From JAUMBM01 sp964645715 (lineage in GTDB: Bacteria > Bacteroidota > Bacteroidia > Chitinophagales > Saprospiraceae): 64,000 bases of DNA. Below the pieces are notes generated by a model that was not told where the DNA came from, ran no database searches, and saw only the letters and a list, made by a program, of their open reading frames with translations. Below, one piece after another: positions 57,301 through 64,000 of this stretch. The stretch covers positions 12,695 to 76,694 of the forward strand of contig CAZYAO010000014.1 in the NCBI GenBank assembly GCA_964645715.1. The letters are read 5' to 3'. A program made the translations under genes and the position numbers. Position 1 is the first letter of the stretch; every line of letters starts with the position of its first letter.

Positions 57301-59778
57301 GGACAGTCTTCCTCTGCGGGTGCTGGTATTCGCTACCAGTGGTCGAGTACCAACGGACAATTGTCGCCGGATGAGCAGACCATAGCGACACCCAGTGTGG
57401 CAACAGCAGGGTTATATGTGCTGGAGGTTCTCAACGAGCAGAACGGATGTCGTAGCAGAGATTCTGTGGTAGTAACTGAAAATTTCAGCACCCCGCAGGC
57501 CGTTATCGCCACCCCGCCTATTTTGGGCTGCCTTGATGATTCAATCGTATTGGACGGTAGTGCCTCTACAGCGGCTCCTGGTATCCAGTACAGCTGGTCT
57601 ACCAACAATGGCAATATCATTGGAGGCAGTTTCACACCGGAAGCCATCGTCAGTCAGGCAGGTACCTATGTATTAGTAGTAAGTAATCAGACCAGCGGCT
57701 GTACCGCTACCGATACCGTACAAGTGGAGGGGGATGCTTCTTTCCCGGTCATCACCATTGAAGCACCGCTAATACTCAACTGCACACGCCAGTCTCAGCC
57801 GCTTGAAGCTGCCATCAGCCTGTTGTCGGGTACACTGAACTATACATGGACTACACAAGGAGGGAACTTCGTATCGGGACAATCAACGCTCAGTCCGGTC
57901 ATCAACGCTCCGGGTATTTATCGCCTTTCGGCCATCAATCAAGATAACGGCTGCGATGCAAGTGTAGCGGTGACCGTCCTGCAGGACATAGTAGTTCCAA
58001 CTGTTACCGTTGGTGCCCCTGACACGCTTGACTGCAATACCCTGAGCTTTAATCTGAGTTCTGCAGGTTCCAGTAGCGGGACAGATTTTCAATACGTTTG
58101 GGGTACAATCAATGGCAATATTCTTTCGGGGTCGCAGTCACCCAGTCCGCTCATCAACCGTGCAGGCCAGTACAGCCTGACCATCACTGACATTGACAAT
58201 GGCTGCCAGGCTATGGCCAGTACGACAGTTACCCAGGATACGATCAGACCCGTAGCGGTTATCCTTCCACCTGCGCAACTCAACTGCACCCGTCTGCAGA
58301 CGGCACTTAGCGGCAGCGGATCCAGTACAGGTACTGACATTCGTTACAACTGGACGACCAACGGGGGACAATTAGCCGGCCCCATCAACAACATCAATGC
58401 ACAAGCTGTTGAGCAGGGCACCTACACCCTGACCGTGCGTAATCAGCGGAATGGTTGTCAGGCCAGTGCCAGTACGAATGTCACACAAGACATTGAGCTT
58501 CCCTTTGTCGTGCTGGCTCCTCCGGCAGTGCTCAATTGTATCGTCACCCAGCTAACCCTCAACGCTGCAGGATCCAGTCAGGGCAGCCCGTACGAGATCA
58601 GCTGGACGACTCAGGGAGGGCAGTTTATCAATGGTACCACAGGACTCCAACCAGTTGTCAACGCGCCCGGTAGTTATACCCTGACCATTCGCAACAGCAG
58701 CAACAATTGCCAGCAAAGCGGGACTGTAACAGTCATTCAGGATATTGTACGCCCCAATGCTGATGCCGGTTCAGATTTTGTCATCTCCTGTTTCAGCCCA
58801 ACAGCCAGTCTCGACGGATCGGCCTCCACTACAGGCCCTGGTATTATCTATGCGTGGACAAGTCCCAACAGCAGTTTTGAGGGTGGCACAAGCACCCTTA
58901 CGCCCTCTATTGGCGGTCCTGGAACCTACCGATTGTTGGTTACTAATCAGCTCAATGGCTGTACGGACAATGACGAAGTAATCGTTACCCAATTGAATCC
59001 GCGTGCAACCACCTCCTCTGTACAGCCAGGCTGTTATGGTCAAAAGGGAAGTATAAACTTCACGCAGACCACGGAAGGTGTACCCCCGTATTTGTACTCT
59101 GTTGACGGAGGCAATACATTCCAGACGGGAGCCTCTTTCAATGAGCTGAGCGCCGGCATATACTCGCTCGTGGTCCAGGACATGAACGGGTGTGAGTACC
59201 GTGAATCCCTCGAGATTGTCCAACCCGACTCTTTGATTGTAGTCATCACAGAACCCTTGGTACGTATAGGACTAGGGGAGAGCCACCAGGTAGTAGCACA
59301 GACCAATATAGCCGACAGCCAACTCGGATCTGTCATTTGGGACAATGCCGGGAGTCTTAGCTGTGCCGACTGTCTGAGTCCTGTTGCGCGGCCGTTGGAG
59401 ACCAGCGTCTACCAATTGACCGTCCGGGACATCAATGGGTGCAAGGCAGATGCGCTACTTCGAATCATAGTTGACCGGCGCAGGCACATTTATGTACCTT
59501 CTGCTTTTTCTCCCAACGGCGACGGCATCAATGACCTACTGCTCATTTATGTACGTCCCGAAACAGTCAGGCAAGTAAAGCGATTTGAGGTATACAACCG
59601 CTGGGGAGAATCCGTTTACAGCGCTGCCAATTTTGCCCCCAACGACCCTGTGCACGGCTGGGACGGGCAGTTCCGTGGTCAATCACTTCAGCCGGCTGTA
59701 TTTGCTTACTACGCAGAGGTAGAATTTATTGATGGGGCAGTGGAGATTGTGCGAGGGGATGTGACGCTCGTCAAGTAG
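54313..59778 (+). CDS. Giant surface adhesin: lectin-like domain, 16 PKD/Ig-like repeats, gliding-motility C-terminal domain
   Basis: The product is 1821 residues. A signal peptide (cut near LWSQ) is followed by an L-type lectin-like domain (about 25-215: LYFGTNDAGGADG, FDTWNNG, YFDGVLRLSG). Sixteen repeats of about 84 residues follow (about 224-1562), each with two conserved cysteines and a core like YxWTTPDGNI-SG---L-P-V---GTY-L. A region with a SprB-type repeat look (GVPPYLYSVDGGNTF) precedes the C-terminal domain YVPSAFSPNGDGINDLLLIY to the end, the CHU_C type sorted by the type IX system. It should be exported to the cell surface and used for adhesion or gliding. Confidence 0.93.
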   Translation: MNQLLTTFCLFLVTASSLWSQIPCNGEFVVSGSASNQGNCIQLTPNATGQSGCTWLNTPVDFSMPLNHTMTLYFGTNDAGGADGICLVYKQSSSPACGQQGGGIGAAGIANSFIVEFDTWNNGAAVGDIPADHCAINLNGNMNAPFQGPVALPNIEDGQNHTVTMVWDPGPMIYEVYFDGVLRLSGVYDIVNNVFGGNPLAYWGYTASTGAATNVQRVCPVLPEPITVDAGPTIQLPCVGASTVLDGTGSDQASTYTYEWTSLNGQILSGENTLTPTVSGPGTYILTLYDEATGCTEEDQVTITAGEINATIAPPGFLGCSGPLTLDGSASSSGPNITYAWSTPDGNIVSENGPVASVNQEGTYILTVIYNDGQSECVETFTTNVVANPDVPIAFVPEETILCDPPTVTLDGSGSSSGADYSYEWSTPDGLILSGANSLYPVVGEAGSYTLTVINDETGCSTEYEVTVFDNTQEPTAIVADPGMLTCLTTTLTLNGSQSLPAGSQGLSFDWQTSQGVIVNGQGSPQLTIGAVGQYTLIVTDVENGCEDTFTLTVEGDDNLPTVSIAPADIINCLQPEITLDATASDQDPGLVYTWTTDNGIILNGAQTLTPLVNAAGVYQLTIINPANGCLGSGSVSVAVDTLLPIAEAGESQVFVCGAESISLDGSNSSTGGNYSYQWSSNDGLILSGANTLTPSVGLAGTYQLQVTDIDNGCSATDFVVIGNDTDVATVLIAAADTLTCARTAIVLNATGSSTGDIYDYLWTTPDGNIVSGNSGLTPTVNQPGTYTLNITNLSNNCTASASAVVQQDITTPEIVILPPDTLNCLRTDLLLDASASSIGDDLLYSWTTPDGNILAGELGLVPTVNEAGIYQLQITNTRNECSSTGSVVVSIDTVAPLVRILPPPVLNCVRTSLVLDATTSSQGSGYTYVWTPALPGEVLLPQVDNPGTYQLRIADISNGCSSTASVVVGQDTVPPVANAGPDQLLNCFTPIRPLQGQSSSAGAGIRYQWSSTNGQLSPDEQTIATPSVATAGLYVLEVLNEQNGCRSRDSVVVTENFSTPQAVIATPPILGCLDDSIVLDGSASTAAPGIQYSWSTNNGNIIGGSFTPEAIVSQAGTYVLVVSNQTSGCTATDTVQVEGDASFPVITIEAPLILNCTRQSQPLEAAISLLSGTLNYTWTTQGGNFVSGQSTLSPVINAPGIYRLSAINQDNGCDASVAVTVLQDIVVPTVTVGAPDTLDCNTLSFNLSSAGSSSGTDFQYVWGTINGNILSGSQSPSPLINRAGQYSLTITDIDNGCQAMASTTVTQDTIRPVAVILPPAQLNCTRLQTALSGSGSSTGTDIRYNWTTNGGQLAGPINNINAQAVEQGTYTLTVRNQRNGCQASASTNVTQDIELPFVVLAPPAVLNCIVTQLTLNAAGSSQGSPYEISWTTQGGQFINGTTGLQPVVNAPGSYTLTIRNSSNNCQQSGTVTVIQDIVRPNADAGSDFVISCFSPTASLDGSASTTGPGIIYAWTSPNSSFEGGTSTLTPSIGGPGTYRLLVTNQLNGCTDNDEVIVTQLNPRATTSSVQPGCYGQKGSINFTQTTEGVPPYLYSVDGGNTFQTGASFNELSAGIYSLVVQDMNGCEYRESLEIVQPDSLIVVITEPLVRIGLGESHQVVAQTNIADSQLGSVIWDNAGSLSCADCLSPVARPLETSVYQLTVRDINGCKADALLRIIVDRRRHIYVPSAFSPNGDGINDLLLIYVRPETVRQVKRFEVYNRWGESVYSAANFAPNDPVHGWDGQFRGQSLQPAVFAYYAEVEFIDGAVEIVRGDVTLVK
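54982..58998 (+). repeat. Sixteen tandem repeats within the adhesin gene
   Basis: About 251 bases per unit, encoding a beta-sandwich domain with one Cys near the start (for example LNC) and one near the end (NGC or NNC). Units diverge in sequence, so they are old protein repeats. Unit 9 (about 56998-57237) is shorter and lacks the WTTPDG core. Confidence 0.85.
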
Positions 59779-59817
59779 CCATGGTTTTGCGGCTGGCGCC
59801 GAAAAATCATATACAGC

Positions 59818-59879
59818 ACGGGTACGGGATGCCGTTGATTTTTTTTAAATCAACGGCATCCTGTACCCGTTATTTTTTG
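59818..59879. terminator. Two-way terminator between the adhesin and a membrane protein gene
   Basis: 24-bp arms (59818-59841 and 59847-59870) with a single G-T wobble, 5-base T loop, then TATTTTTTG. It overlaps the stop of the minus-strand gene at 59870. Confidence 0.85.
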
Positions 59880-60340
59880 CGTTCCCGAATAGCTCGCAGG
59901 ATTTCATCGACCTGGTAATGATCATCCCCCAGCACCATGGGTGGACCATCCTGCTGTGTAATCAGCAGGATGCGACCTGAACTCAGCGTCCTGTTGGGAT
60001 TAACATAAGACTGCATAGCTTCCTGACGAATCTCTGCCTGCCGGATATCAGCCAGGCGGATGCGCTCAGCACCGCGCCGGATCTCATGCCTGTCCACCAC
60101 CACCTCCGCATTGCGGTACATACTCCAGAGGCTGAAGACAGCAACGCCTACACAAACCAACACTACAAAATAGCTGAGCATCCCCAGCAATTTTCTTCGG
60201 TTATATTCTATATCAACCGCCGTTGGTCTTACCAGCAGCACATACGCAAGCCCGCCGAAAACAGCAGCTATCACCACTGCCAGCAATACAGCTGACAGTT
60301 CGGCATCCGAATTAGCCGGAAAAGAGAGAACTTCATCCAT
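59870..60340 (-). CDS. Small membrane protein of unknown function
   Basis: The product is 156 residues from ATG at 60340 (MDEVLSFPANSD). Two hydrophobic helices (about 14-38 and 52-75) are followed by a soluble C-terminal domain with RHEIRRGAERIRLADIRQAEIRQ and IQVDEILRAIRERKK-like charged helix ending. The layout resembles PH-like/YcxB-type sensors of membrane surfaces, but I cannot assign a family. It is the last gene before the adhesin on the opposite strand; rdgB lies 115 bases upstream. Confidence 0.7.
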   Translation of the reverse strand: MDEVLSFPANSDAELSAVLLAVVIAAVFGGLAYVLLVRPTAVDIEYNRRKLLGMLSYFVVLVCVGVAVFSLWSMYRNAEVVVDRHEIRRGAERIRLADIRQAEIRQEAMQSYVNPNRTLSSGRILLITQQDGPPMVLGDDHYQVDEILRAIRERKK

Positions 60341-60455
60341 GACCGTAACTAAGTGTTGTTGAGAAACAAAAATTCTGTGCGGAAGGAGCGCAGCGGCTAT
60401 TTTTTTCCGACACAAAAACGAAGACGTACAGGAAACCAGGACAAGCGGGCCTTAT

Positions 60456-61046
60456 TTACGCAGTACCTGATAAATGCAATAGGAATGCCTGTAGCTTTTG
60501 CATGGCACGTGCCCGATGGCTTATCTGATGTTTTTCCGCAGCGGGTATTTCAGCAAAAGTGAGAGAGCGTCCTTCCGGACAAAAAATAGGATCGTAGCCA
60601 AATCCTCCTTCCCCTTGAGGCATATAAGCGATATTGCCTTCCACCACCCCTTCAAACACCCACTCCTTGCCATCGATTATCAGTGCGATGACTGTTCTGA
60701 ACCGAGCGCTCCGCTGCGGCTCATCCCCCAAGCCTTCTAGGACCTTGGCCATATTGGCCTTGGGATCCCTTTGTGGCCCCGCATAATAGGCCGTATGTAC
60801 GCCGGGCTCGCCTCCCAGGGCATCCACCTCCAGACCAGTATCTTCAGAAAAGCAATTCTTCCCATAGTGGCTCCAAACGTAGCGCGCCTTTTGTCGCGCA
60901 TTGCCCTCTATCGTATTGGTTGTTTCTGGCAGTTCTTCGGTACAGCCGATATCAGCAAGTTTTTTAAAAACATAGGCCTCTCCCAGCATTTCCTGAACTT
61001 CCCGTATCTTGTTGGCATTATTGGTAGCAAAGACGATTTCTTTCAT
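60456..61046 (-). CDS. rdgB: Non-canonical purine NTP pyrophosphatase (RdgB/HAM1)
   Basis: The product is 196 residues, the normal length. It hydrolyses dITP, XTP and ITP to monophosphates and so guards DNA and RNA. Motifs: FATNNANKIREVQEML at the start, FSEDTGLEVDALGGEPGVHTAYYAG in the middle, and GFGYDPIFCPEG with the C-terminal SHRARAMQKL. Divergent from the rhodanese gene with only 44 bases between. A -7 box lies at 61065-61072. Confidence 0.96.
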   Translation of the reverse strand: MKEIVFATNNANKIREVQEMLGEAYVFKKLADIGCTEELPETTNTIEGNARQKARYVWSHYGKNCFSEDTGLEVDALGGEPGVHTAYYAGPQRDPKANMAKVLEGLGDEPQRSARFRTVIALIIDGKEWVFEGVVEGNIAYMPQGEGGFGYDPIFCPEGRSLTFAEIPAAEKHQISHRARAMQKLQAFLLHLSGTA

Positions 61047-61064
61047 CAGAAGTTGGCTTTATTA

Positions 61065-61072
61065 CAAAGGTA
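61065..61072 (-). promoter_or_regulatory. Candidate -7 box for rdgB
   Basis: Minus-strand TACCTTTG, 18 bases ahead of the rdgB ATG. The -33 would fall inside the rhodanese gene. Confidence 0.5.
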
Positions 61073-61090
61073 AACAAAGCTTGGTTTGCT

Positions 61091-61621
61091 ATGGCTCGCT
61101 TTATCTGCTTATCCTTCTTTTTTCAGTTATTGGCAGGCTGTATACAAGGCCAGTCAGGCAATCGACTCGGGCAGTGCGAATCGCCGTCCTTTGACCAAAA
61201 GGTAGCCAGCATGCTGCGGCTTGATATTCCTGCTATTGATGTTGATTCTATCCGACAGTCCCCTGAGCGCTATCTTTTGCTTGACGCCCGGGCTAAGCGC
61301 GAGTATGTTGTAGGTCACATCCCGGGCGCACGCTGGGTCGACTACCCCGACATTCGGGCGGAAGCCCTGGCCGGCATTGACTACAACCAGCCCATTGCCG
61401 TATACTGTTCGATTGGTTACCGCTCGGAGCGCATTGCGCGAGAGCTGCGCAAAATGGGTTACCGCCAGGCAGTTAATGTATACGGCAGCATCTTTGAGTG
61501 GGTCAACCGCGGGTATCCACTCAGCGATGGTAGCGGCAAGCCCAGCCAAAAAGTGCATGGCTATGACAGGAATTGGTCAACTTGGGTAACGAATACCGCT
61601 TTCCAGACGGTGACGGACTAG
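61091..61621 (+). CDS. Rhodanese-like domain lipoprotein
   Basis: The product is 176 residues. A lipobox LAGC (C17) makes it a probable lipoprotein. The rhodanese domain (about 55-150) contains the active cysteine C106 in VYCSIGYRSERIA, matching the CxxGxRS loop used by sulfurtransferases. VVGHIPGARWVDYPD is the family signature before it. Substrate is unknown. It is divergent from rdgB, and the DNA just after its stop carries a direct repeat that includes its last bases. Confidence 0.88.
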   Translation: MARFICLSFFFQLLAGCIQGQSGNRLGQCESPSFDQKVASMLRLDIPAIDVDSIRQSPERYLLLDARAKREYVVGHIPGARWVDYPDIRAEALAGIDYNQPIAVYCSIGYRSERIARELRKMGYRQAVNVYGSIFEWVNRGYPLSDGSGKPSQKVHGYDRNWSTWVTNTAFQTVTD

Positions 61622-61700
61622 CACATGGTGTCCGGCGGTTCCAACGCCCTTTCGCCCGCCAAGCGCGGCGTTACGAGACGGACTAGCATATAGTGTCCTG
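61612..61700 (+). repeat. Imperfect direct repeat spanning the end of the rhodanese gene
   Basis: GACGGACTAGCA then ATGGTGTCC-like (61612-61635) is repeated at 61677-61700 with 3 mismatches in 24 bases. The first copy contains the rhodanese stop codon. The spacer includes a small AACGCC/GGCGTT hairpin. Confidence 0.6.
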
Positions 61701-61735
61701 CAGCTGGCGCTACCGGACACTATATGTGTTTTTTT
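61687..61735 (+). terminator. Terminator after the rhodanese gene
   Basis: 12-bp arms CATATAGTGTCC (61687-61698) and complement (61715-61726) are followed by TGT7. The second copy of the direct repeat supplies the left arm. Confidence 0.7.
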
Positions 61736-61750
61736 CAAACAGGCATAACC

Positions 61751-62365
61751 CTAAGGTTCTAAAGTAGCAGCCTCGTCGTAGGCAATTTCTACCAAAATTT
61801 CATTCCTCCTCCCAACAACCTCAAAGGGCGCATTATAGCCAAGATAGCGGAAGCCTCCCTGCGTACGAAGGCCCTCCTCCTGCAGCAGTGCCTGTAGTTC
61901 GGCAATTTTCTCCTGAATGACCTCCTCGGGTGCAAAGCCACCAAAGCGCAGGGCGGCAAAATAGCCGGCGGCTGATTTATGCAGGGAAACACTAGCATCT
62001 TTGGGTTGCGGAAGCGACTCCAGCGACATATCTGCGGGCATTACAAAGCTCATCACGCTGCCCTTTTCACTGCTTTCCATGTGAACCGGCGCGGTCATGG
62101 CAATTTGCTTAGCCTCCGTATTGCCCCCGAAGATAAAATTGGCCAACCGGCGAAAATTATTGTTAGCATCCTGCCGATAGGCGTGCCCTTCGGAGATGAC
62201 GGTTGCCATCACTGCCTCGGGGTAATAACGTATCTCAAATTTTTTTTGCTTGCGCACCAATGTATAGGGCTGCTGCTCTGTTTTTTTACTCACGTACAAG
62301 GAACCTATTTGGACAGCTGTGAAGATGGACACCAGTACGATGCCGATGATGAGAAGAATTTTCAT
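61751..62365 (-). CDS. SOUL heme-binding family protein
   Basis: The product is 204 residues with one N-terminal membrane anchor or signal (ILLIIGIVLVSIFTAVQIGS). The SOUL domain spans about residues 30-198: IRYYPEAVMATV, AMTAPVHMESSEKG and MPADMSLESLPQPKD are family motifs, and the repeated beta structure fits. Many family members bind heme; some do not. The heme ligand cannot be named with confidence. It stands alone, with a 142-base gap to the serine hydrolase upstream showing no gene. Confidence 0.9.
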   Translation of the reverse strand: MKILLIIGIVLVSIFTAVQIGSLYVSKKTEQQPYTLVRKQKKFEIRYYPEAVMATVISEGHAYRQDANNNFRRLANFIFGGNTEAKQIAMTAPVHMESSEKGSVMSFVMPADMSLESLPQPKDASVSLHKSAAGYFAALRFGGFAPEEVIQEKIAELQALLQEEGLRTQGGFRYLGYNAPFEVVGRRNEILVEIAYDEAATLEP

Positions 62366-62507
62366 GGGTTAAGTATTTTGACCAGGCTTGCATAACCAGG
62401 TTATTTACCTAAACAGCCGCAGATTCAAAAGGTTGTCTATAATCCCCGGGGAAAATAATCCTGCCCGCGGATCACATCCGACCATGACAACACCAACGCA
62501 ACAGCCA

Positions 62508-63851
62508 CTATTCCTGTTTTTTATACAGGAACCGCATCCCCGACTGTACGAGCGTAAATGACTGTCCTCCGCGCTCCCCTGCCACCTCCTTGAATTCCAT
62601 GGTGATGCGGGCAGGTTCAAACTCAAACACCCCCGCTCCCAGCGGCTTCAGCGGAAAAGCCGACTGGCCCGTTGCCTGTGCCATTAGTTGCTGCCCTTCA
62701 AGCCGCACGGCAATTTGCAGTGGCAGCTGATCCGATACGTAATTGCCTACATAGCGCCGCAACTCCTCGAGCGGTACAACTACTGCGGGACGGTCAAATA
62801 CAGGAAATTCATAAGGTTTACCAAACCAGCAACTCAAGATACCAATCATCAGGTCATTCATATCAACACCAATACCGCTGGTACAGACAGCCACCGCTGT
62901 CTGTGATTCCGGGAAATAAGCCAAATTTGTTTCGAAGCCATCAATGCGTCCGCCATGACCAAAAGCGTAGGTATCGTAAAAAGGAAACCTGAATACACCC
63001 AGCCCAAATCCCTGTTGCAGCTGGGTCATCTCCTTGAGCGAAGCCTCTGACAGCAGCTTGCCCTGAAAAAGTCCTTCGATGAACAGGCATAAATCTGCAG
63101 GTGTCGACACAATAGCACCGGCTCCGTGTGAAATAGACGGATGCGATACTGGAGCCGGCTCCCATGTTTGCTCTATCCCCCGGAAAAAGGAGATTACCTC
63201 TCCCGACTGCCTTGACTGTTTTGAATTGTAGGCCGTTGCAGTCAGTCGGAGTGGCCGGACAATGCGCTTCTGCAGAAGTTCCTCGTAGCGCTTACCAGTG
63301 ACACGCTCCAAAATATACCCTAGCAGTACAAAATTGGTATTGGAATACTGGTGGCGGCTCCCGGGCTCGAAGCTACTTCCCACACGCACGAAGGTATCGA
63401 GCAGCTGTGCCTGCGTCATTGGCAGCGTCATGTATGAAAGATAGGCAGGATCATCCGTAAAATTGGCCAGCCCGCTGCTGTGATTAAGGAGTTGCCGAAG
63501 GCTGATGTTTTCTGCACCGGGTATTTGTGGAAAAAATGCCGACAGTCGTCCGTCGAGTGACAACCGACCCTTCTCCACCTCCTGCATCACCATGACCGCT
63601 GTGAAGAGTTTGCTCACAGAACCAATGCGGTAGCGTGAATCCGGTCCGACATTTTCCTGCCCGTTGCCCCGTCCACGGTAACCGTTGTACACAACGCTGC
63701 CCACCGACCGCAACTGCACGGCTCCCATGAATTTATTATGGTTGTTGAAATGGGTTAGTAGACTATCGAGTAACCCAGCCTCCGTTTTTTGTGCACGAAG
63801 TAAGGGTGCTGCCAGGAGTGCAGCGGCCAGGAGTATTATCCTTTTGTCCAT
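62508..63851 (-). CDS. Serine hydrolase of the class C beta-lactamase family, exported
   Basis: The product is 447 residues with a signal peptide cut near RAQ (residue 21). Active-site motifs are S78-x-x-K81 (GSVSK), YSN in RHQYSNTNF (about 171-173) and HGG in FGHGGRIDG. The C-terminal region of about 90 residues adds a beta domain. Such proteins include esterases and D-amino-acid peptidases; true beta-lactamase action is unlikely to be assumed. It is the first gene from the right edge on the minus strand. Confidence 0.9.
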   Translation of the reverse strand: MDKRIILLAAALLAAPLLRAQKTEAGLLDSLLTHFNNHNKFMGAVQLRSVGSVVYNGYRGRGNGQENVGPDSRYRIGSVSKLFTAVMVMQEVEKGRLSLDGRLSAFFPQIPGAENISLRQLLNHSSGLANFTDDPAYLSYMTLPMTQAQLLDTFVRVGSSFEPGSRHQYSNTNFVLLGYILERVTGKRYEELLQKRIVRPLRLTATAYNSKQSRQSGEVISFFRGIEQTWEPAPVSHPSISHGAGAIVSTPADLCLFIEGLFQGKLLSEASLKEMTQLQQGFGLGVFRFPFYDTYAFGHGGRIDGFETNLAYFPESQTAVAVCTSGIGVDMNDLMIGILSCWFGKPYEFPVFDRPAVVVPLEELRRYVGNYVSDQLPLQIAVRLEGQQLMAQATGQSAFPLKPLGAGVFEFEPARITMEFKEVAGERGGQSFTLVQSGMRFLYKKQE

Positions 63852-63897
63852 TGGATATCGAGATTTTTACAAATATCGTTGAGTTTTACAGACCATG

Positions 63898-63974
63898 GCA
63901 TAAGCTGTGGCGGCATGAGCCGCCACAGCTTATGCATAATGCATATTTTTTGATTTTTTTGTAAAAATCAAAAA
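63898..63974. repeat. Two hairpins at the right edge
   Basis: A perfect 17-bp stem (63898-63914 and 63919-63935, loop ATGA) is followed by an AT-only stem (about 63945-63957 and 63962-63974). They lie upstream of the serine hydrolase and may terminate a gene beyond the right edge. Confidence 0.55.
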
Positions 63975-64000
63975 AACATACATAAACCCCAAAACAGTCA

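Noticed and set aside
54982..58998. CRISPR-like periodicity
   Set aside because: Repeats of about 251 bases are coding, diverged and in frame, so they are protein domains.

Overview
The window is a chromosomal segment of a member of the Bacteroidota, most likely a Saprospiria/Lewinella-like marine or aquatic bacterium. The evidence is: a combined str-S10 ribosomal operon in which rpsJ follows fusA directly; -7 promoter boxes of the TAnnTTTG type ahead of many genes; a giant surface protein ending in a gliding-motility/type IX secretion C-terminal domain; outer-membrane style lipoproteins; and a proteorhodopsin-type gene next to a Blh-type retinal-forming dioxygenase. The species-level guess is inference. 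I saw no rRNA, tRNA, CRISPR array, insertion sequence or prophage.

Layout. 1-7156 (minus strand): rpsL-rpsG-fusA-rpsJ-rplC-rplD-rplW-rplB-rpsS-rplV-rpsC, cut by the left edge, with a good promoter at 7242-7272. 7332-10106: msrB, prfC and a gamma-carbonic-anhydrase-like protein. 10182-15608: an ECF sigma factor facing a three-gene export operon (ABC transporter, HlyD-type adaptor, TolC-type channel), with a repeated operator-like palindrome between them. 15626-19303: murI, two OmpH/Skp chaperones and rpoN. 19852-27970: M16 peptidase, a lipoprotein, gpmI, a DUF4010/MgtC-like membrane protein and an M24 peptidase. 28509-30249: blh and rhodopsin. 30539-44822: housekeeping and metabolic genes (cysS, hydrolases, an AddA/RecB-like helicase, TraB/GumN protein, EamA transporter, GH3 protein, DUF4332, mfd). 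44844-52187: an alpha-glucan cluster (beta-phosphoglucomutase, GH65 phosphorylase, a lipoprotein and two GH13 amylases). 52285-63851: a small protein, M20 amidohydrolase, the 1821-residue adhesin, rdgB, a rhodanese lipoprotein, a SOUL protein and a serine hydrolase.

How the parts fit. The amylases would cut starch-like glucans outside the cytoplasm; the phosphorylase and beta-phosphoglucomutase would turn the resulting disaccharide into glucose and glucose-6-phosphate, although no importer is present here. The Blh enzyme would supply retinal to the rhodopsin, a predicted green-absorbing outward proton pump whose helix E carries a glycine at the place where carotenoid-antenna rhodopsins have their opening. 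The sigma factor/exporter block looks like a self-contained regulated efflux or secretion unit of unknown cargo; its ATPase domain has lost several textbook catalytic motifs.

The strongest leads for a second look are the operator array and degenerate ATPase in the exporter block, the rhodopsin with its upstream inverted repeats, the AddA-like helicase with a damaged nuclease motif, and the unexplained lipoprotein inside the glucan cluster. None of these is proven to be a new system by the sequence alone.
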